Shown piece after piece: positions 28,706 through 38,610 of a stretch of 64,000 nucleotides of DNA. The number at the start of each line of letters is the position of its first letter. Positions within the stretch are counted from its first letter, which is position 1. The translations under genes and the position numbers were made by a program. The notes below the pieces were generated by a model, which saw nothing but the letters and a program-made list of their open reading frames with translations, was not told where the DNA came from and did no database searches. The stretch comes from Microbacterium sp. MAH-37 (GTDB lineage: Bacteria; Actinomycetota; Actinomycetes; Actinomycetales; Microbacteriaceae), in the NCBI RefSeq assembly GCF_009758255.1, contig NZ_WSEN01000007.1:265312-329311 (forward strand). The letters are read 5' to 3'.

Positions 28706-28809
28706 GACGCGCAGCGCGTCGGTCGTCGAGCGCACGACCTGTTGCCGAGCGCACGGGATGCTCGCGTGAACGAGCCGTGCACTCGACAAGAGGCCGTGCG
28801 GTCGGCAGC
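28704..28809. other. Intergenic spacer with a small hairpin
   Basis: About 100 bp between the kinase and helicase genes, which converge. GACGC-GCAGC-GCGTC (28704-28718) can form a short hairpin without a T-run. No ORF with coding character is seen. Confidence 0.35.
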
Positions 28810-30624
28810 TCAGCCCTTGTGGCGCGGCTTGCGCGCGGGGCGCGCGTCGCGGTCGTACCGGTCTCCGCGATTGTCGCGGTTGCCCTTGTACCCGCCGTCG
28901 CGCGGGGCGCGGCGGTTCGGAACCCCGCGGTCCGGCTTGATCTCGATCAGCTGACCGGAGATCCGGGTGTCGCGCAGCCGCTCGAGCACCGACGGGTCGA
29001 GGTTCACCGGCAGCTCGACGATCGAGAAGTCCGGCTTGATCGAGATGGCGCCGAAGTCGTCCCGGCCCAGACCACCCTCGTTCGCCAGCGCTCCGACGAT
29101 CTGGCGCGGCTCGACGCGCTGGCGCCGGCCGACCTCGATGCGGTAGGCGGCGTAGTCCCCGCGACCTCGACGCTCGCGGGGCGTGCGATCACCGCGGTCG
29201 GCACGATCGCCGCGGTCCGTGCGTTCGCGCGGCGGGCGGTTGTCGCGCTCGACGGCGCGCGAGAGCTCGTCCGTCGCGGGGTCCAGCAGCAGGGGAGTGG
29301 CGCCCTGCGCGACCACGGCGAGCGCCGCGGCGACATCCGCCTCCGGCACGTCGTGGTTGCGCACGTAGTGCGCGATGATGTCGCGGAAGCCCTCGATGCG
29401 CGTGGTCTCCTCGAGCGCCGCCGTGATGGCGTCGTCGAAGCGGGTGAGGCGGGTCGTGTTGACGTCCTCGAGCGTGGGCAGCTGCATCTGCGTGGGCTGC
29501 TGGCGCGTCGCCTTCTCGATGTGCTTGAGCAGGTAGCGCTCGCGCGGGGTGATGAAGCTGATCGCGTCGCCCGAGCGGCCGGCGCGGCCGGTGCGGCCGA
29601 TGCGGTGCACGTACGACTCGGTGTCGGTGGGGATGTCGAAGTTGACGACGTGGCTGATGCGCTCGACGTCGAGGCCGCGAGCCGCGACATCCGTCGCCAC
29701 GAGGATGTCGAGCTTGCCGTCCTTCAGCTGGTTCACGGAGCGCTCGCGCTGCGCCTGCGGGACGTCGCCGTTGATCGCGGCGGCGGAGTACCCTCGGGCG
29801 CGCAGCTTCTCGGCGAGCGTCTCGGTCTCGTTCTTCGTCCGGACGAACACGATCATCCCGTCGAAGTTCTCCACCTCGAGGATGCGGGTGAGCGCGTCGA
29901 CCTTCTGCGCGTAGGACACCACCAGGTAGCGCTGGGTGATGTTCTGGTTGGTCGTGGTCTTGCCCTTGATCGCGACCTCTTCCGGGTCGCGCAGGTACTG
30001 CTGTGCCAGACGGCGGATCGTCGCGGGCATGGTCGCCGAGAACAGGGCGACCTGCTTCTCCTCGGGCGTCTGAGCGAGGATCTGCTCGACGTCCTCGGCG
30101 AAGCCCATCTTCAGCATCTCGTCGGCCTCGTCGAGCACGAGGTACTTGAGCTCGGAGAGGTCGAGGGTGCCCTTGGCCTGGTGGTCCATGATGCGGCCGG
30201 GCGTGCCGACGACGATGTGAACGCCGCGGCGCAGTGCGGACAGCTGCACGCCGTAGGCCTGGCCGCCGTAGACCGGAAGCACCCGGACGTCCTTCATCCG
30301 CGCCGAGTACGACTCGAACGCCTCGCACACCTGCAGGGCGAGCTCGCGGGTCGGGGCCAGCACGAGCACCTGCGGCGTCTTCTGCGTGAGGTCGAGGTTC
30401 TCCAGCACCGGCAGCGCGAACGCGGCCGTCTTCCCCGTTCCGGTCTGCGCGGTGCCGAGCACGTCGCGGCCTTGCAGCAGCAGCGGGATCGTCGCCGCCT
30501 GGATCGGCGACGGGGTCTCGTAGCCGAGGTCGTGGATGGCCTTCAGCACCGGCCCGGTGATGCCGATCTCAGCGAATCCGGGGGTGGCGGGCGTCTCGGC
30601 CTCGGCAGTCTCAGGGGAAGTCAC
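28810..30624 (-). CDS. DEAD-box RNA helicase (DeaD/CsdA-like)
   Basis: 604 aa. All core motifs are present: Q motif, AQTGTGKTAAF, PTRELALQV, TPGRIMDH, DEADEMLKMGF, FSATMPATIRR, TDVAARGLDVERISHVVN and HRIGRTGRAGRSG. After the core there is an RNA-binding domain related to that of DbpA/CsdA (AYRIEVGRRQRVEPRQIVGA, FGAISIKPDFSIVELP), flanked by Arg/Gly/Asp-rich basic stretches and a basic tail. Likely role: ribosome assembly and mRNA remodelling, often at low temperature. GTG start six bases after TACGGT. Confidence 0.94.
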   Translation of the reverse strand: MTSPETAEAETPATPGFAEIGITGPVLKAIHDLGYETPSPIQAATIPLLLQGRDVLGTAQTGTGKTAAFALPVLENLDLTQKTPQVLVLAPTRELALQVCEAFESYSARMKDVRVLPVYGGQAYGVQLSALRRGVHIVVGTPGRIMDHQAKGTLDLSELKYLVLDEADEMLKMGFAEDVEQILAQTPEEKQVALFSATMPATIRRLAQQYLRDPEEVAIKGKTTTNQNITQRYLVVSYAQKVDALTRILEVENFDGMIVFVRTKNETETLAEKLRARGYSAAAINGDVPQAQRERSVNQLKDGKLDILVATDVAARGLDVERISHVVNFDIPTDTESYVHRIGRTGRAGRSGDAISFITPRERYLLKHIEKATRQQPTQMQLPTLEDVNTTRLTRFDDAITAALEETTRIEGFRDIIAHYVRNHDVPEADVAAALAVVAQGATPLLLDPATDELSRAVERDNRPPRERTDRGDRADRGDRTPRERRGRGDYAAYRIEVGRRQRVEPRQIVGALANEGGLGRDDFGAISIKPDFSIVELPVNLDPSVLERLRDTRISGQLIEIKPDRGVPNRRAPRDGGYKGNRDNRGDRYDRDARPARKPRHKG

Positions 30625-30630
30625 TTCCCA

Positions 30631-30636
30631 ACCGTA
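30631..30636 (-). promoter_or_regulatory. -10 element, leaderless helicase gene
   Basis: TACGGT on the minus strand, six bases before the GTG at 30624. Confidence 0.55.
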
Positions 30637-30673
30637 CAGCGCGGGCGCCCTTCAGCGCTGGGAGAACGCCCCG

Positions 30674-32374
30674 TCAGTCGCCCGAGTTGAGCTCCAGCAG
30701 ACGCTCCTTGACCTCGCGACGCAGCACCTTGCCGATCAGCGACTTCGGCAGCTCGTCGACGACGAACAGACGACGAGGAACCTTGTACGGAGTCAGGATG
30801 CCGCGGGCGAACTCGCGCACGGCCTCCACGTCGAGGTCTGTGGCGCCGTCGACGACGATCGCGGCGACGACCTCCTCGCCGGAGTGGCTGCTCGGGAGGC
30901 CGATCACGGCGGCATCCAGCACGTCAGGGTGCTGGCGCAGCACACCCTCGACCTCGGTCGGCGCGACGTTGAAGCCGCCGGTGATGATGAGCTCCTTGAT
31001 GCGGTCGACGATGCGGACGAATCCGCCGTCGTCGATCGTGACGATGTCACCGGTGCGGAACCAGCCGTCCACGAACACGGCCTCGGTCTCTTCGGGCTTT
31101 CCGTAATAGCCCTGGAACACCTGCGGACCGCGCACGACCAGCTCGCCCGCAGAGCCGGGCTCGACGTCCCGCGTGGGGTCGTCGGGGTCGATGACCCGGC
31201 ACTCGGTGCCCGGCAGAGGCAGGCCGACCGTTCCCGGCACGCGATTGTCGGCGACGGGGTTCGCCATCAGCACGGGGGAGCACTCGCTGAGGCCGTACCC
31301 CTCGACCAGGTAGCCGCCCGTGGCCTCCTCGAACGGCACCACCAGCTCGTGCGGCAGCGCCATGGCGCCCGAGATCGCGACCTCGGTGCCGGCCAGCGAC
31401 ACGCCCTTCTCCTTCGCCGCCGCGAGCAGACGCTCGGCGATCGGCGGCACCAGCGGCAGGAAGGTCGCAGGATGCTTCTTCGCGACATCCAGCACGAGAT
31501 CCGGGTCGAACTTCGGGAACAGCACGAGGCGGGCACCCATGGACATCGCGAACGTGAGGCAGAGCGTCAGCCCGTAGGCGTGGAACATCGGAAGCACGGC
31601 ATAGACGACGCAGCCCTTGCCGCGCTGGATCTGCGGCACCCAGGCCTGCGCCTGCGCGGCGTTCGCCAGCAGGTTGCGGTGCGTCAGCGCGGCACCCTTC
31701 GGAGTGCCGGTGGTGCCGGAGGTGTACTGGATGATCGCCAGGTCGTCGGTCGCAGGCTTGGGGTGGGAGGCCGGGATCGGCTCGGCCCTCAGGACCTGCT
31801 CCCACGGGATGGTGCCGCGGACCTTCTCGGTCAGTGCCTCACGCGACTCGCGGGCCTTCTGCACCGGCAGCTTCAGCGCGAGGCGCATGCCGAACGGCAT
31901 ACCGTTCACGACGTCCACCGATATCAGGCTCTGCACGGCGAGGTCGGCGGGGAACTCCTGCACCGACTTCACGACCTTGTTCCACACGATCGCGTGCTTG
32001 GCGCCGTGATCCTCGAACTGCTTGCGCAGCTCGCGCGGTGTGTACAGCGGATTGTGCTCGACGACGACGGCGCCCAGGCGCAGCACCGCGTAGAACGCGA
32101 CGATGTGCTGCGGCGAGTTCGGCAGCACGATCGCGACCGGGTCGCCTGCACCGACGCCGAGGTCGCGCAGGCCCGCTGCGGCGCGGTCGATCTGCTCCTG
32201 CAGCTGCCGGTAGCTGGTCTCTCGGCCGAAGAACTGCAGGGCCGGAGCATCCGGATAATCGCGCGCGGAAGCGGCCACGATGTCGATCAGCGACCCGGAG
32301 ACGGGGGAGAGGTCCTCGGGAACACCGTCTGCGTAGCTGGCGGTCCAGGGGCGCGGGGGTACGAACGTCGTCAC
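30674..32374 (-). CDS. Long-chain fatty-acid--CoA ligase (FadD-type AMP-binding enzyme)
   Basis: 566 aa. Activates fatty acids via an acyl-AMP to acyl-CoA. The P-loop-like YTSGTTGTPKGAALTH, the YGLSECSPV motif A5, GWFRTGDIVTIDDGGF (A7), DRIKELIITGGFNVAPTEVE (A8) and the A10 lysine in PKSLIGKVLRRE are all intact. Chain length cannot be told from sequence by eye. GTG at 32374, six bases after TAGGGT (32381-32386). Divergent from gatC. Confidence 0.93.
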   Translation of the reverse strand: MTTFVPPRPWTASYADGVPEDLSPVSGSLIDIVAASARDYPDAPALQFFGRETSYRQLQEQIDRAAAGLRDLGVGAGDPVAIVLPNSPQHIVAFYAVLRLGAVVVEHNPLYTPRELRKQFEDHGAKHAIVWNKVVKSVQEFPADLAVQSLISVDVVNGMPFGMRLALKLPVQKARESREALTEKVRGTIPWEQVLRAEPIPASHPKPATDDLAIIQYTSGTTGTPKGAALTHRNLLANAAQAQAWVPQIQRGKGCVVYAVLPMFHAYGLTLCLTFAMSMGARLVLFPKFDPDLVLDVAKKHPATFLPLVPPIAERLLAAAKEKGVSLAGTEVAISGAMALPHELVVPFEEATGGYLVEGYGLSECSPVLMANPVADNRVPGTVGLPLPGTECRVIDPDDPTRDVEPGSAGELVVRGPQVFQGYYGKPEETEAVFVDGWFRTGDIVTIDDGGFVRIVDRIKELIITGGFNVAPTEVEGVLRQHPDVLDAAVIGLPSSHSGEEVVAAIVVDGATDLDVEAVREFARGILTPYKVPRRLFVVDELPKSLIGKVLRREVKERLLELNSGD

Positions 32375-32380
32375 CTCACC

Positions 32381-32386
32381 ACCCTA
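32381..32386 (-). promoter_or_regulatory. -10 element, leaderless acyl-CoA ligase gene
   Basis: TAGGGT six bases before the GTG at 32374; the opposing gatC -10 lies 54 bp away. Confidence 0.55.
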
Positions 32387-32440
32387 TTCCGATGCGTTTC
32401 ATCCCGCTGGCGCTCGCTCAATGAGCGGGGAGCAGTCTCG

Positions 32441-32446
32441 TAGGAT
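32441..32446 (+). promoter_or_regulatory. -10 element, leaderless gatCAB
   Basis: TAGGAT followed by GAGGGG and the gatC GTG at 32453, a six-base gap. Confidence 0.6.
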
Positions 32447-32452
32447 GAGGGG

Positions 32453-32752
32453 GTGTCTGAAATCACCCCTGATCTCGTGCGCCATCTCGGCGTGCTCGCG
32501 CGCATCCAGCTCTCCGATGACGAGGTGACGCAGCTGACAGGTCAGCTCGACGCCATCGTCGACAACATCGCGAAGGTGTCCGAGGTGGCGACCCCCGACG
32601 TCGTCGCCACCAGCCACCCGATCCCGCTGAGCAACGTCTTCCGACCGGACGAGGTCGGCCAGACTCTGACGCACGAGCAGGTGCTGCAGAACGCCCCGGA
32701 TGCCGCAGACGGCCGCTTCCGTGTGACCGCCATCCTGGGAGAAGAGCAGTGA
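32453..32752 (+). CDS. gatC: Asp-tRNA(Asn)/Glu-tRNA(Gln) amidotransferase subunit C
   Basis: 99 aa. Small stabilising subunit that wraps the A-B interface. [23 protein letters not shown] is the typical N-terminal helix, and [19 protein letters not shown] the conserved middle. First gene of gatCAB; its stop overlaps the gatA start. Confidence 0.96.
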   Translation: MSEITPDLVRHLGVLARIQLSDDEVTQLTGQLDAIVDNIAKVSEVATPDVVATSHPIPLSNVFRPDEVGQTLTHEQVLQNAPDAADGRFRVTAILGEEQ

Positions 32753-34263
32753 GCGACATCATCCGCCTGTCCGCCGCCGAGCTGGGCGAGAAGCTCACCG
32801 CCGGCGAGATCTCGAGCGTCGAGGCCACGCAGGCGCACCTCGACCGCATCGCCGCCGTCGACGGCGACGTGCGCGCCTTCCTGCACGTCAACGAGAACGC
32901 GCTCGCGGCCGCCGCCGAGATCGACGCGCGTCGCGCGGCGGGCGAGCAGCTCGGCCCGATCGCCGGGGTGCCGCTGGCGGTCAAGGACGTGTTGGTGACC
33001 ACCGACATGCCCTCCACCAGCGGATCGAAGATCCTCGAGGGGTACATGTCGCCCTTCGACGCGACCGTCGTGGCGCGTTCGCGCGCCGCCGGGCTGATCC
33101 CGCTCGGCAAGACCAACATGGACGAGTTCGCGATGGGCTCGTCGACCGAGCACTCCGCCTTCGGCCCCACGCACAACCCGTGGGATCTCGACCGCATCCC
33201 CGGTGGCTCGGGCGGCGGTTCGGCCGCAGCGGTGGCGGCTTTCGAAGCACCGCTGGCGCTGGGCTCCGACACCGGCGGTTCTATCCGTCAGCCGGCCCAC
33301 GTCACCGGCACGGTCGGCATCAAGCCCACCTACGGCGGCGTCAGCCGCTACGGCGCGATCGCACTGGCATCCAGCCTCGACCAGGTCGGCCCCGTCACCC
33401 GTACGGTGCTCGACTCGGGTCTGCTGCACGACGTGATCGGCGGCCACGACCCCAAGGACTCCACCTCACTGCAGCACGAGTGGCCGTCGTTCGCCGCCGC
33501 CGCCCGCGAGGGTGCCACTGGCCAGGTGCTCAAGGGTCTCAAGGTCGGCGTCATCAAGGAGCTGCCCGACTCCGGCTTCCAAGCCGGCGTCGCTGCCTCC
33601 TTCCATGAATCGCTGGCGCTGATGGAGGCGCAGGGCGCGGAGATCGTCGAGATCTCGGCCCCGCACTTCGAGTACGGCGTCGCGGCGTACTACCTGATCC
33701 TCCCCGCCGAGGCATCCAGCAACCTGGCGAAGTTCGACTCGGTGCGCTTCGGCCTGCGGGTCACCCCGGAGGGCGGCGCGACTGTCGAGGACGTGATGTC
33801 GGCGACCCGCGAGGCCGGATTCGGCCCCGAGGTCAAGCGCCGCATCATCCTCGGCACCTACGCACTGTCGGCCGGCTACTACGACGCCTACTACGGCAGC
33901 GCGCAGAAGGTGCGCACGCTGATCCAGCGCGACTTCGACCAGGCGTTCTCGCAGGTCGACGTCATCGCGACGCCCTCGGCGCCGACCACGGCGTTCAAGC
34001 TTGGCGAGAAGATCGACGACCCGCTGCAGATGTACCTGAACGACCTGACGACGATCCCGGCGAACCTCGCCGGCGTGCCGGGCATCTCGATCCCGTCCGG
34101 ACTCGCCGCCGAGGACGGTCTGCCAGTCGGCATCCAGTTCCTCGCGCCCGCTCACGAGGACGCTCGTCTGTACCGTGTCGGCGCCGCCCTCGAGGCCGCG
34201 CTGCTTGATTCGTGGGGCGCCCCTCTTCTGGAGAAGGCACCCGTGCTGGGAGGAACCCGCTGA
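32749..34263 (+). CDS. gatA: Asp-tRNA(Asn)/Glu-tRNA(Gln) amidotransferase subunit A
   Basis: 504 aa. Amidase subunit that releases ammonia from glutamine. The Ser-cisSer-Lys triad is visible: Lys in [10 protein letters not shown], the Ser-rich [14 protein letters not shown] stretch, and [11 protein letters not shown]. Overlaps gatC (GTGA) and gatB (TGATG), so the three subunits are translationally coupled. The complex is needed where AsnRS or GlnRS is missing, usual in actinobacteria. Confidence 0.97.
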   Translation: MSDIIRLSAAELGEKLTAGEISSVEATQAHLDRIAAVDGDVRAFLHVNENALAAAAEIDARRAAGEQLGPIAGVPLAVKDVLVTTDMPSTSGSKILEGYMSPFDATVVARSRAAGLIPLGKTNMDEFAMGSSTEHSAFGPTHNPWDLDRIPGGSGGGSAAAVAAFEAPLALGSDTGGSIRQPAHVTGTVGIKPTYGGVSRYGAIALASSLDQVGPVTRTVLDSGLLHDVIGGHDPKDSTSLQHEWPSFAAAAREGATGQVLKGLKVGVIKELPDSGFQAGVAASFHESLALMEAQGAEIVEISAPHFEYGVAAYYLILPAEASSNLAKFDSVRFGLRVTPEGGATVEDVMSATREAGFGPEVKRRIILGTYALSAGYYDAYYGSAQKVRTLIQRDFDQAFSQVDVIATPSAPTTAFKLGEKIDDPLQMYLNDLTTIPANLAGVPGISIPSGLAAEDGLPVGIQFLAPAHEDARLYRVGAALEAALLDSWGAPLLEKAPVLGGTR

Positions 34264-35774
34264 TGGCCGCCGTCAAGCTCATGGACTACGACAAGGCTCT
34301 CGAGCTGTTCGAGCCGGTGCTCGGCTTCGAGGTGCACGTCGAGCTGAACACCCGCACGAAGATGTTCTCCGATGCCCCGAACCCGGCCAACGAGGAGTTC
34401 CACGGCGCCGAGCCGAACACGCTCATCGCCCCGGTCGACCTGGGTCTGCCCGGCTCGCTGCCGGTGGTCAACGCCACCGCGGTGCGTTCGTCGATCAGCC
34501 TCGGTCTGGCGCTGGGCTGCTCGATCGCCGAGTCCAGCCGCTTCGCGCGCAAGAACTACTTCTACCCGGACCTCGGCAAGAACTACCAGATCTCCCAGTA
34601 CGACGAGCCGATCGCCTTCGAGGGCTCGGTCGAGGTCGAGCTCGAGGACGGCACGCTCGTGACGATCCCGGTCGAGCGTGCGCACATGGAGGAGGACGCC
34701 GGCAAGCTCACGCACATGGGCTCCACGGGTCGCATCCAAGGCGCCGAGTACTCCCTGGTCGACTACAACCGCGCCGGCGTTCCGCTCGTCGAGATCGTCA
34801 CGAAGCCGATCTTCGGTGCGGAGCACCGTGCGCCGGAGTACGCCAAGGCGTACATCTCCGCCATCCGCGACATCGTCCGCGCCCTCGGCATCTCCGAGGC
34901 GCGACTGGAGCGAGGCAACCTGCGCTGCGACGCGAACGTCTCGCTGCGCCCGCGCGGCCAGGAGAAGCTCGGCACCCGCACCGAGACCAAGAACGTCAAC
35001 TCGATGCGGTCCGTCGAGCGCGCGGTGCGCTACGAGATCCAGCGTCAGGCGGCCATCCTCGCCGACGGCGGCACGATCACCCAGGAGACCAGGCACTGGC
35101 ACGAGGACACCGGCACCACGTCGCCGGGTCGCCCGAAATCGGATGCCGACGATTACCGCTACTTCCCGGAGCCGGATCTGCTCCCCGTGGTTCCCGCCCG
35201 CGAGCTGATCGAAGAGCTTCGCGCTGCACTGCCCGAGCAGCCCGTCGCGCGTCGCCGCCGGCTGAAGGCGGAGTGGGGCTTCACCGACCTCGAGTTCCAG
35301 GACGTCCGCAACAGCGGTCTGGTCGAGGTCGTGGAGGCGACCATCGCGGCCGGCGCGTCCCCGGCATCCGCCCGCAAGTGGTGGACCGGTGAGATCACCC
35401 GCCTGGCGAACGCGGCCGAGCGCGAGGCGACCGACCTGATCGCTCCCGAGAACGTCGCGGCGCTGCAGCAGCTGGTGGATGCCGGTACGCTCACCGACAA
35501 GCTGGCCCGCCAGGTGCTCGAGGGCGTCATCGCCGGCGAGGGCGCCCCGCAGGAGGTCGTGGACGCCCGTGGTCTGGCCGTCGTGTCGGACGACGGCGCG
35601 CTGATCGCCGCGATCGACGAGGCCCTCGCAGCGCAGCCCGACGTGATGGCCAAGATCAAGGACGGCAAGGTGCAGGCCGCCGGTGCGATCATCGGCGCGG
35701 TCATGAAGGCGATGAAGGGTCAGGCGGACGCCGCCCGCGTGCGCGAGCTCATCCTGGAGCGCGCCGCGCAGTGA
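34263..35774 (+). CDS. gatB: Asp-tRNA(Asn)/Glu-tRNA(Gln) amidotransferase subunit B
   Basis: 503 aa. Kinase and tRNA-binding subunit. The N-terminal cradle begins [20 protein letters not shown], and the family signature [18 protein letters not shown] is present near residue 220. The C-terminal YqeY-like tail ([20 protein letters not shown]) binds tRNA. The ATG at 34263 shares its A with the gatA stop. Ends before a strong bidirectional terminator. Confidence 0.97.
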   Translation: MAAVKLMDYDKALELFEPVLGFEVHVELNTRTKMFSDAPNPANEEFHGAEPNTLIAPVDLGLPGSLPVVNATAVRSSISLGLALGCSIAESSRFARKNYFYPDLGKNYQISQYDEPIAFEGSVEVELEDGTLVTIPVERAHMEEDAGKLTHMGSTGRIQGAEYSLVDYNRAGVPLVEIVTKPIFGAEHRAPEYAKAYISAIRDIVRALGISEARLERGNLRCDANVSLRPRGQEKLGTRTETKNVNSMRSVERAVRYEIQRQAAILADGGTITQETRHWHEDTGTTSPGRPKSDADDYRYFPEPDLLPVVPARELIEELRAALPEQPVARRRRLKAEWGFTDLEFQDVRNSGLVEVVEATIAAGASPASARKWWTGEITRLANAAEREATDLIAPENVAALQQLVDAGTLTDKLARQVLEGVIAGEGAPQEVVDARGLAVVSDDGALIAAIDEALAAQPDVMAKIKDGKVQAAGAIIGAVMKAMKGQADAARVRELILERAAQ

Positions 35775-35796
35775 TCCTGCGCGCGCAGTGACATCC

Positions 35797-35827
35797 GGTG
35801 CCCGGGGCGTTCGACGCCCCGGGCACC
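35797..35827. terminator. Bidirectional terminator between gatB and tetR-like gene
   Basis: GGTGCCCGGGGCG (35797-35809) pairs perfectly with CGCCCCGGGCACC (35815-35827) around TTCGA; 13 pairs in a convergent gap. Confidence 0.82.
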
Positions 35828-35828
35828 G

Positions 35829-36434
35829 TCATGTCGTCGCAGGACCCGGCGCGGTGACGAGCAGTCCGGCGGTGAGCAGCCGTGCGATCGCGCGCAGGCT
35901 GGCCGGTTCGTGCAGGTGGGGGCGTGACTCCGAGCCGGCTGTCAGCGGCCGTGCGGTGATCGTCGCCGCCCACGCATCCGCCGCCGCCCGCAAGGCGAGT
36001 TCGTCGGCACTGACGGTCAGGCTCGCGCGCAGCGCGCATTCCACGAGCTCGTGCAGGGCGCGCCGGTAGCGCGTGAGCGCGGCGCTCACGTCGGGACGCG
36101 TGTGCGATTCGTGCCAGATGATCTCGCGCAGGACGTCGGATGCCGCGTGCGCGCTGAGAACCGTGTCTCCGACGTTGAGCAGGGTCTGCACGGGATCGCC
36201 GTGCACGGTGAGCGGCACCGGGTCGATCGAGTCGGTGCCCAGCCGCTCCTCGATCAGACTGCCGAGCAGGTCGGGCTTGGTCGGGAAGTAGTAGAACAGC
36301 AGCCCCTTCGGCACCCCGGCAGCGCGTGCGATCCGTGCCGTCGATGCGCCGTCGAAGCCGAGCCGGGCGAAGAGCGACTCTGCGGCGTCGAGGATGCGTG
36401 TGCGCGTCGCGATCGGGTCGGCCTCGTCGGTCAT
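35829..36434 (-). CDS. TetR-family transcriptional regulator
   Basis: 201 aa. The N-terminal HTH reads ILDAAESLFARLGFDGASTA, then IARAAGVPKGLLFYYFPTK; the remaining helices form the ligand domain. ATG at 36434 with GGAAGGAG upstream. It lies 64 nt downstream of the SPW-repeat gene on the same strand, so the two form an operon. An inverted repeat at 36942-36955 before that operon is a plausible operator for self-repression. Ligand unknown. Confidence 0.9.
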   Translation of the reverse strand: MTDEADPIATRTRILDAAESLFARLGFDGASTARIARAAGVPKGLLFYYFPTKPDLLGSLIEERLGTDSIDPVPLTVHGDPVQTLLNVGDTVLSAHAASDVLREIIWHESHTRPDVSAALTRYRRALHELVECALRASLTVSADELALRAAADAWAATITARPLTAGSESRPHLHEPASLRAIARLLTAGLLVTAPGPATT

Positions 36435-36498
36435 GACTGCTCCTTCCACGGAAGCGGGGCGGTGGTCGTCCGCCGCCCCGTTTCGTTCGCCGTGCAGG

Positions 36499-36873
36499 TC
36501 AGGCGTGAGCTGCGTGCGGTCCGCCGTGAGACGCCTTGTGCGCCTTCTCGGCGGGCGCCAGCGCCCACAGTCCTGCGGCCGCACCGATGAATCCGCAGAT
36601 CCACGACGTCCACGCGGGTCCCGCGTCTCCGGCGAATCCGCCGATCCAGGGCGAGATGAACAGCAGCGCTCCGATCGCGGCGATGATCCACTCCATCGAC
36701 ACGAGTCCGGGCGCCGCCATGCTCCACAGCCCAGCGGCGATCATCAGCACGCCCAGCACGATCATCATGGACATCGACGCCGCCGTGCGCGGCGTCGTCC
36801 AGATGCTCGCCAGGGCCGCGTACAGTCCGGCGGCGACGGCCACCCAGTCCTGCCAGCGTGTCCACCTCTTCAT
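36499..36873 (-). CDS. SPW-repeat membrane protein
   Basis: 124 aa, four predicted transmembrane segments and a His-rich tail (KASHGGPHAAHA). The SPW-type motifs appear at segment edges as SIWTTPRT, GLWSMAAPG and SPWIGGFAG. ATG 36873 is favoured because GAGGAGG lies nine bases upstream; an ATG at 36882 would touch that site. Function of the family is unknown. Co-transcription with a TetR regulator suggests a stress- or ligand-induced membrane protein. Confidence 0.83.
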   Translation of the reverse strand: MKRWTRWQDWVAVAAGLYAALASIWTTPRTAASMSMMIVLGVLMIAAGLWSMAAPGLVSMEWIIAAIGALLFISPWIGGFAGDAGPAWTSWICGFIGAAAGLWALAPAEKAHKASHGGPHAAHA

Positions 36874-36941
36874 TGAACTCATCCTCCTCGAGGTCAGATG
36901 GCTCCCGAATCGGGGGTCGAGGCTCACGATACGCTTTTGAT

Positions 36942-36955
36942 TGACCGGTCGGTCA
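36942..36955. promoter_or_regulatory. Candidate TetR operator
   Basis: TGACC-GGTC-GGTCA is an inverted repeat with a palindromic core GACCGGTC. On the minus strand it overlaps the expected -35/spacer of a promoter whose -10 could be TATCGT just downstream, in front of the SPW-tetR pair. It also lies 45 bp before dinB. Confidence 0.55.
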
Positions 36956-36999
36956 GGAATCTCGGATCGGATGTCGGCGGTGTCGGCGAGAATGGATGT

Positions 37000-38253
37000 A
37001 TGGGACGCGGCGACGGATCGGGACGCATCGTGTCGCCCGCCGGGGCGGACGACAGCGGCACCGGCATCCTGCACGTCGACATGGACGCCTTCTACGCCTC
37101 CGTGGCCACACTGGATGACCCGTCCCTCCGTGGACTGCCGCTCATCATCGGCGCGCCCGATGGGCGATCCGTCGTCTCCAGCGCGTCGTACGAGGCGCGC
37201 CGCTTCGGTGTGCGGTCGGCCATGCCGGTGTCCCAGGCGCTGCGGCTCTGCCCGAATGCTCGGATCGTCGCTCCCGACTTCGCCCGCTATCAGGCCGTCT
37301 CCGGGCAGGTGATGTCGATCTTCGAGTCGTTCACGCCGCTGGTGGAGCCGCTGTCGATCGACGAGGCCTTCCTCGACGTGCGCGGCGTGCGACGGCTGTG
37401 GGGGAGTCCCGGCGAGATCGCGGTGCTCATCCGGCGCCGGGTCGCCGATGAGGTCGGCATCAACTGCAGCGTGGGCGTGGCCGCGACCAAGCATGTGGCG
37501 AAGATGGCGTCCACGCTGTCGAAGCCGGACGGGCTGCTCATCGTGCCGGGTGCGCGCACGCAGGAGTTCCTCGATCCTCGGCCGGCGGGTGCGATCTGGG
37601 GCGTCGGGCCGAAGGCGGCCGAGGCGCTGCAGCGCCGCGGCATCCATACGATCCGCGACGTCCGCGAAGCGGCCCCGGGGATGCTGGAGCGCGCGCTGGG
37701 ACCGGCGGCGGGAAGCCGGATCCGGCAGCTCTCCAGGGGGGAGGACGCTCGCGAGGTCGAGACGGAGCGCGTCGAGAAGAGCATCGGTCACGAGGAGACG
37801 TTCGATGTCGACATCATCGACACGGACGTGCTTCGCGCCGAGCTGCTCCGGCTGGCCGACCGGGTCGGCGCTCGTCTGCGCGCGGCATCCTGGGAGGCGC
37901 GCACCGTCGCGATCAAGGTGCGCTTCTCGGACTTCTCCACGATCACTCGAGCGCAGTCGCTGCCCGAACCGACCGACGTGGGACAGCGCATCGGCGAGAC
38001 GGCCGCGGCGCTGTTCGACGGCCTCGAGCGCCGCGATCCGATCCGCCTGCTCGGGGTTCGTGCGGAGAAGCTGCAGAGCGCGGGCTCCGCGGGATTCGCG
38101 CTGTGGGACGACGACGCCGATCGCCGACGCCTGGAGGGCGCATTGGACGATGCCCGCGCACGGTTCGGCAGCAGTACCATCACCCGAGCCAGGCATGTCG
38201 GACGCGGGGACGGCCGGGACGGCCCTCATCCGCGCTCCTTCGGGCGGGAATGA
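37000..38253 (+). CDS. dinB: DNA polymerase IV (Y-family)
   Basis: 417 aa. Error-prone translesion polymerase. Catalytic acidic residues lie in LHVDMDAFYASV and LSIDEAFLDV; SYEARRFGVRSAMP and CSVGVAATKHVAKMAS are palm/fingers motifs, and the HhH thumb reads IWGVGPKAAEALQRRGI. The last 25 residues are a basic Gly/Arg tail. ATG 37000 is chosen because GAGAAT ends six bases before it. I see no clear LexA box. Confidence 0.94.
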   Translation: MGRGDGSGRIVSPAGADDSGTGILHVDMDAFYASVATLDDPSLRGLPLIIGAPDGRSVVSSASYEARRFGVRSAMPVSQALRLCPNARIVAPDFARYQAVSGQVMSIFESFTPLVEPLSIDEAFLDVRGVRRLWGSPGEIAVLIRRRVADEVGINCSVGVAATKHVAKMASTLSKPDGLLIVPGARTQEFLDPRPAGAIWGVGPKAAEALQRRGIHTIRDVREAAPGMLERALGPAAGSRIRQLSRGEDAREVETERVEKSIGHEETFDVDIIDTDVLRAELLRLADRVGARLRAASWEARTVAIKVRFSDFSTITRAQSLPEPTDVGQRIGETAAALFDGLERRDPIRLLGVRAEKLQSAGSAGFALWDDDADRRRLEGALDDARARFGSSTITRARHVGRGDGRDGPHPRSFGRE

Positions 38254-38279
38254 CCCGCGACACCGGGCCGCGGTTCCAG

Positions 38280-38285
38280 TAGCGT
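38280..38285 (+). promoter_or_regulatory. -10 element, leaderless GerW-like gene
   Basis: TAGCGT seven bases before the ATG at 38293. It argues against the in-frame GTG at 38284, which overlaps the hexamer. Confidence 0.5.
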
Positions 38286-38292
38286 GGACGAC

Positions 38293-38610
38293 ATGCCCAA
38301 CATCGCAGTGGAACTCGGTAAGCAGGCCGCCTCGTTCGGGGTCAAGAGCGCGTACGGAGAGACGGTCGACGTCGACGGTGTCAGCATCACCCCCGTCGCA
38401 CTCGCGGTGACCGGTTTCGCCGGCGGCAGTGGCGAGGGCATGGAGGGCGGCTCGGGTGGCGGCACGGCGATCCCGCTCGGCGTGTACGTGCGTCGCGAGG
38501 AGGGGCTGCGCTTCGAGCCGAACCTCATCACCCTGCTCGCGGTCGGGATTCCCTTCGTGTGGGTCGCAGGCCGTGCGCTGACCCGCATCATCCGTGCGCT
38601 CAAGAAGTAG
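38293..38610 (+). CDS. GerW/YtfJ-like small protein
   Basis: 105 aa. A central Gly-rich loop GFAGGSGEGMEGGSGGGTAIP follows VDGVSITPVALAVT and precedes GVYVRREEGLRF, the layout of the sporulation protein YtfJ/GerW family. A C-terminal hydrophobic helix (LITLLAVGIPFVWVAG) may anchor it. The family also occurs in non-sporulating bacteria, where its role is unknown. The gene after it starts inside its 3' end. Confidence 0.72.
   Translation: MPNIAVELGKQAASFGVKSAYGETVDVDGVSITPVALAVTGFAGGSGEGMEGGSGGGTAIPLGVYVRREEGLRFEPNLITLLAVGIPFVWVAGRALTRIIRALKK

Noticed and set aside
38284..38292. GTG 38284 as start of the GerW-like gene
   Set aside because: It lies inside the likely -10 hexamer; ATG 38293 gives the usual seven-base gap.
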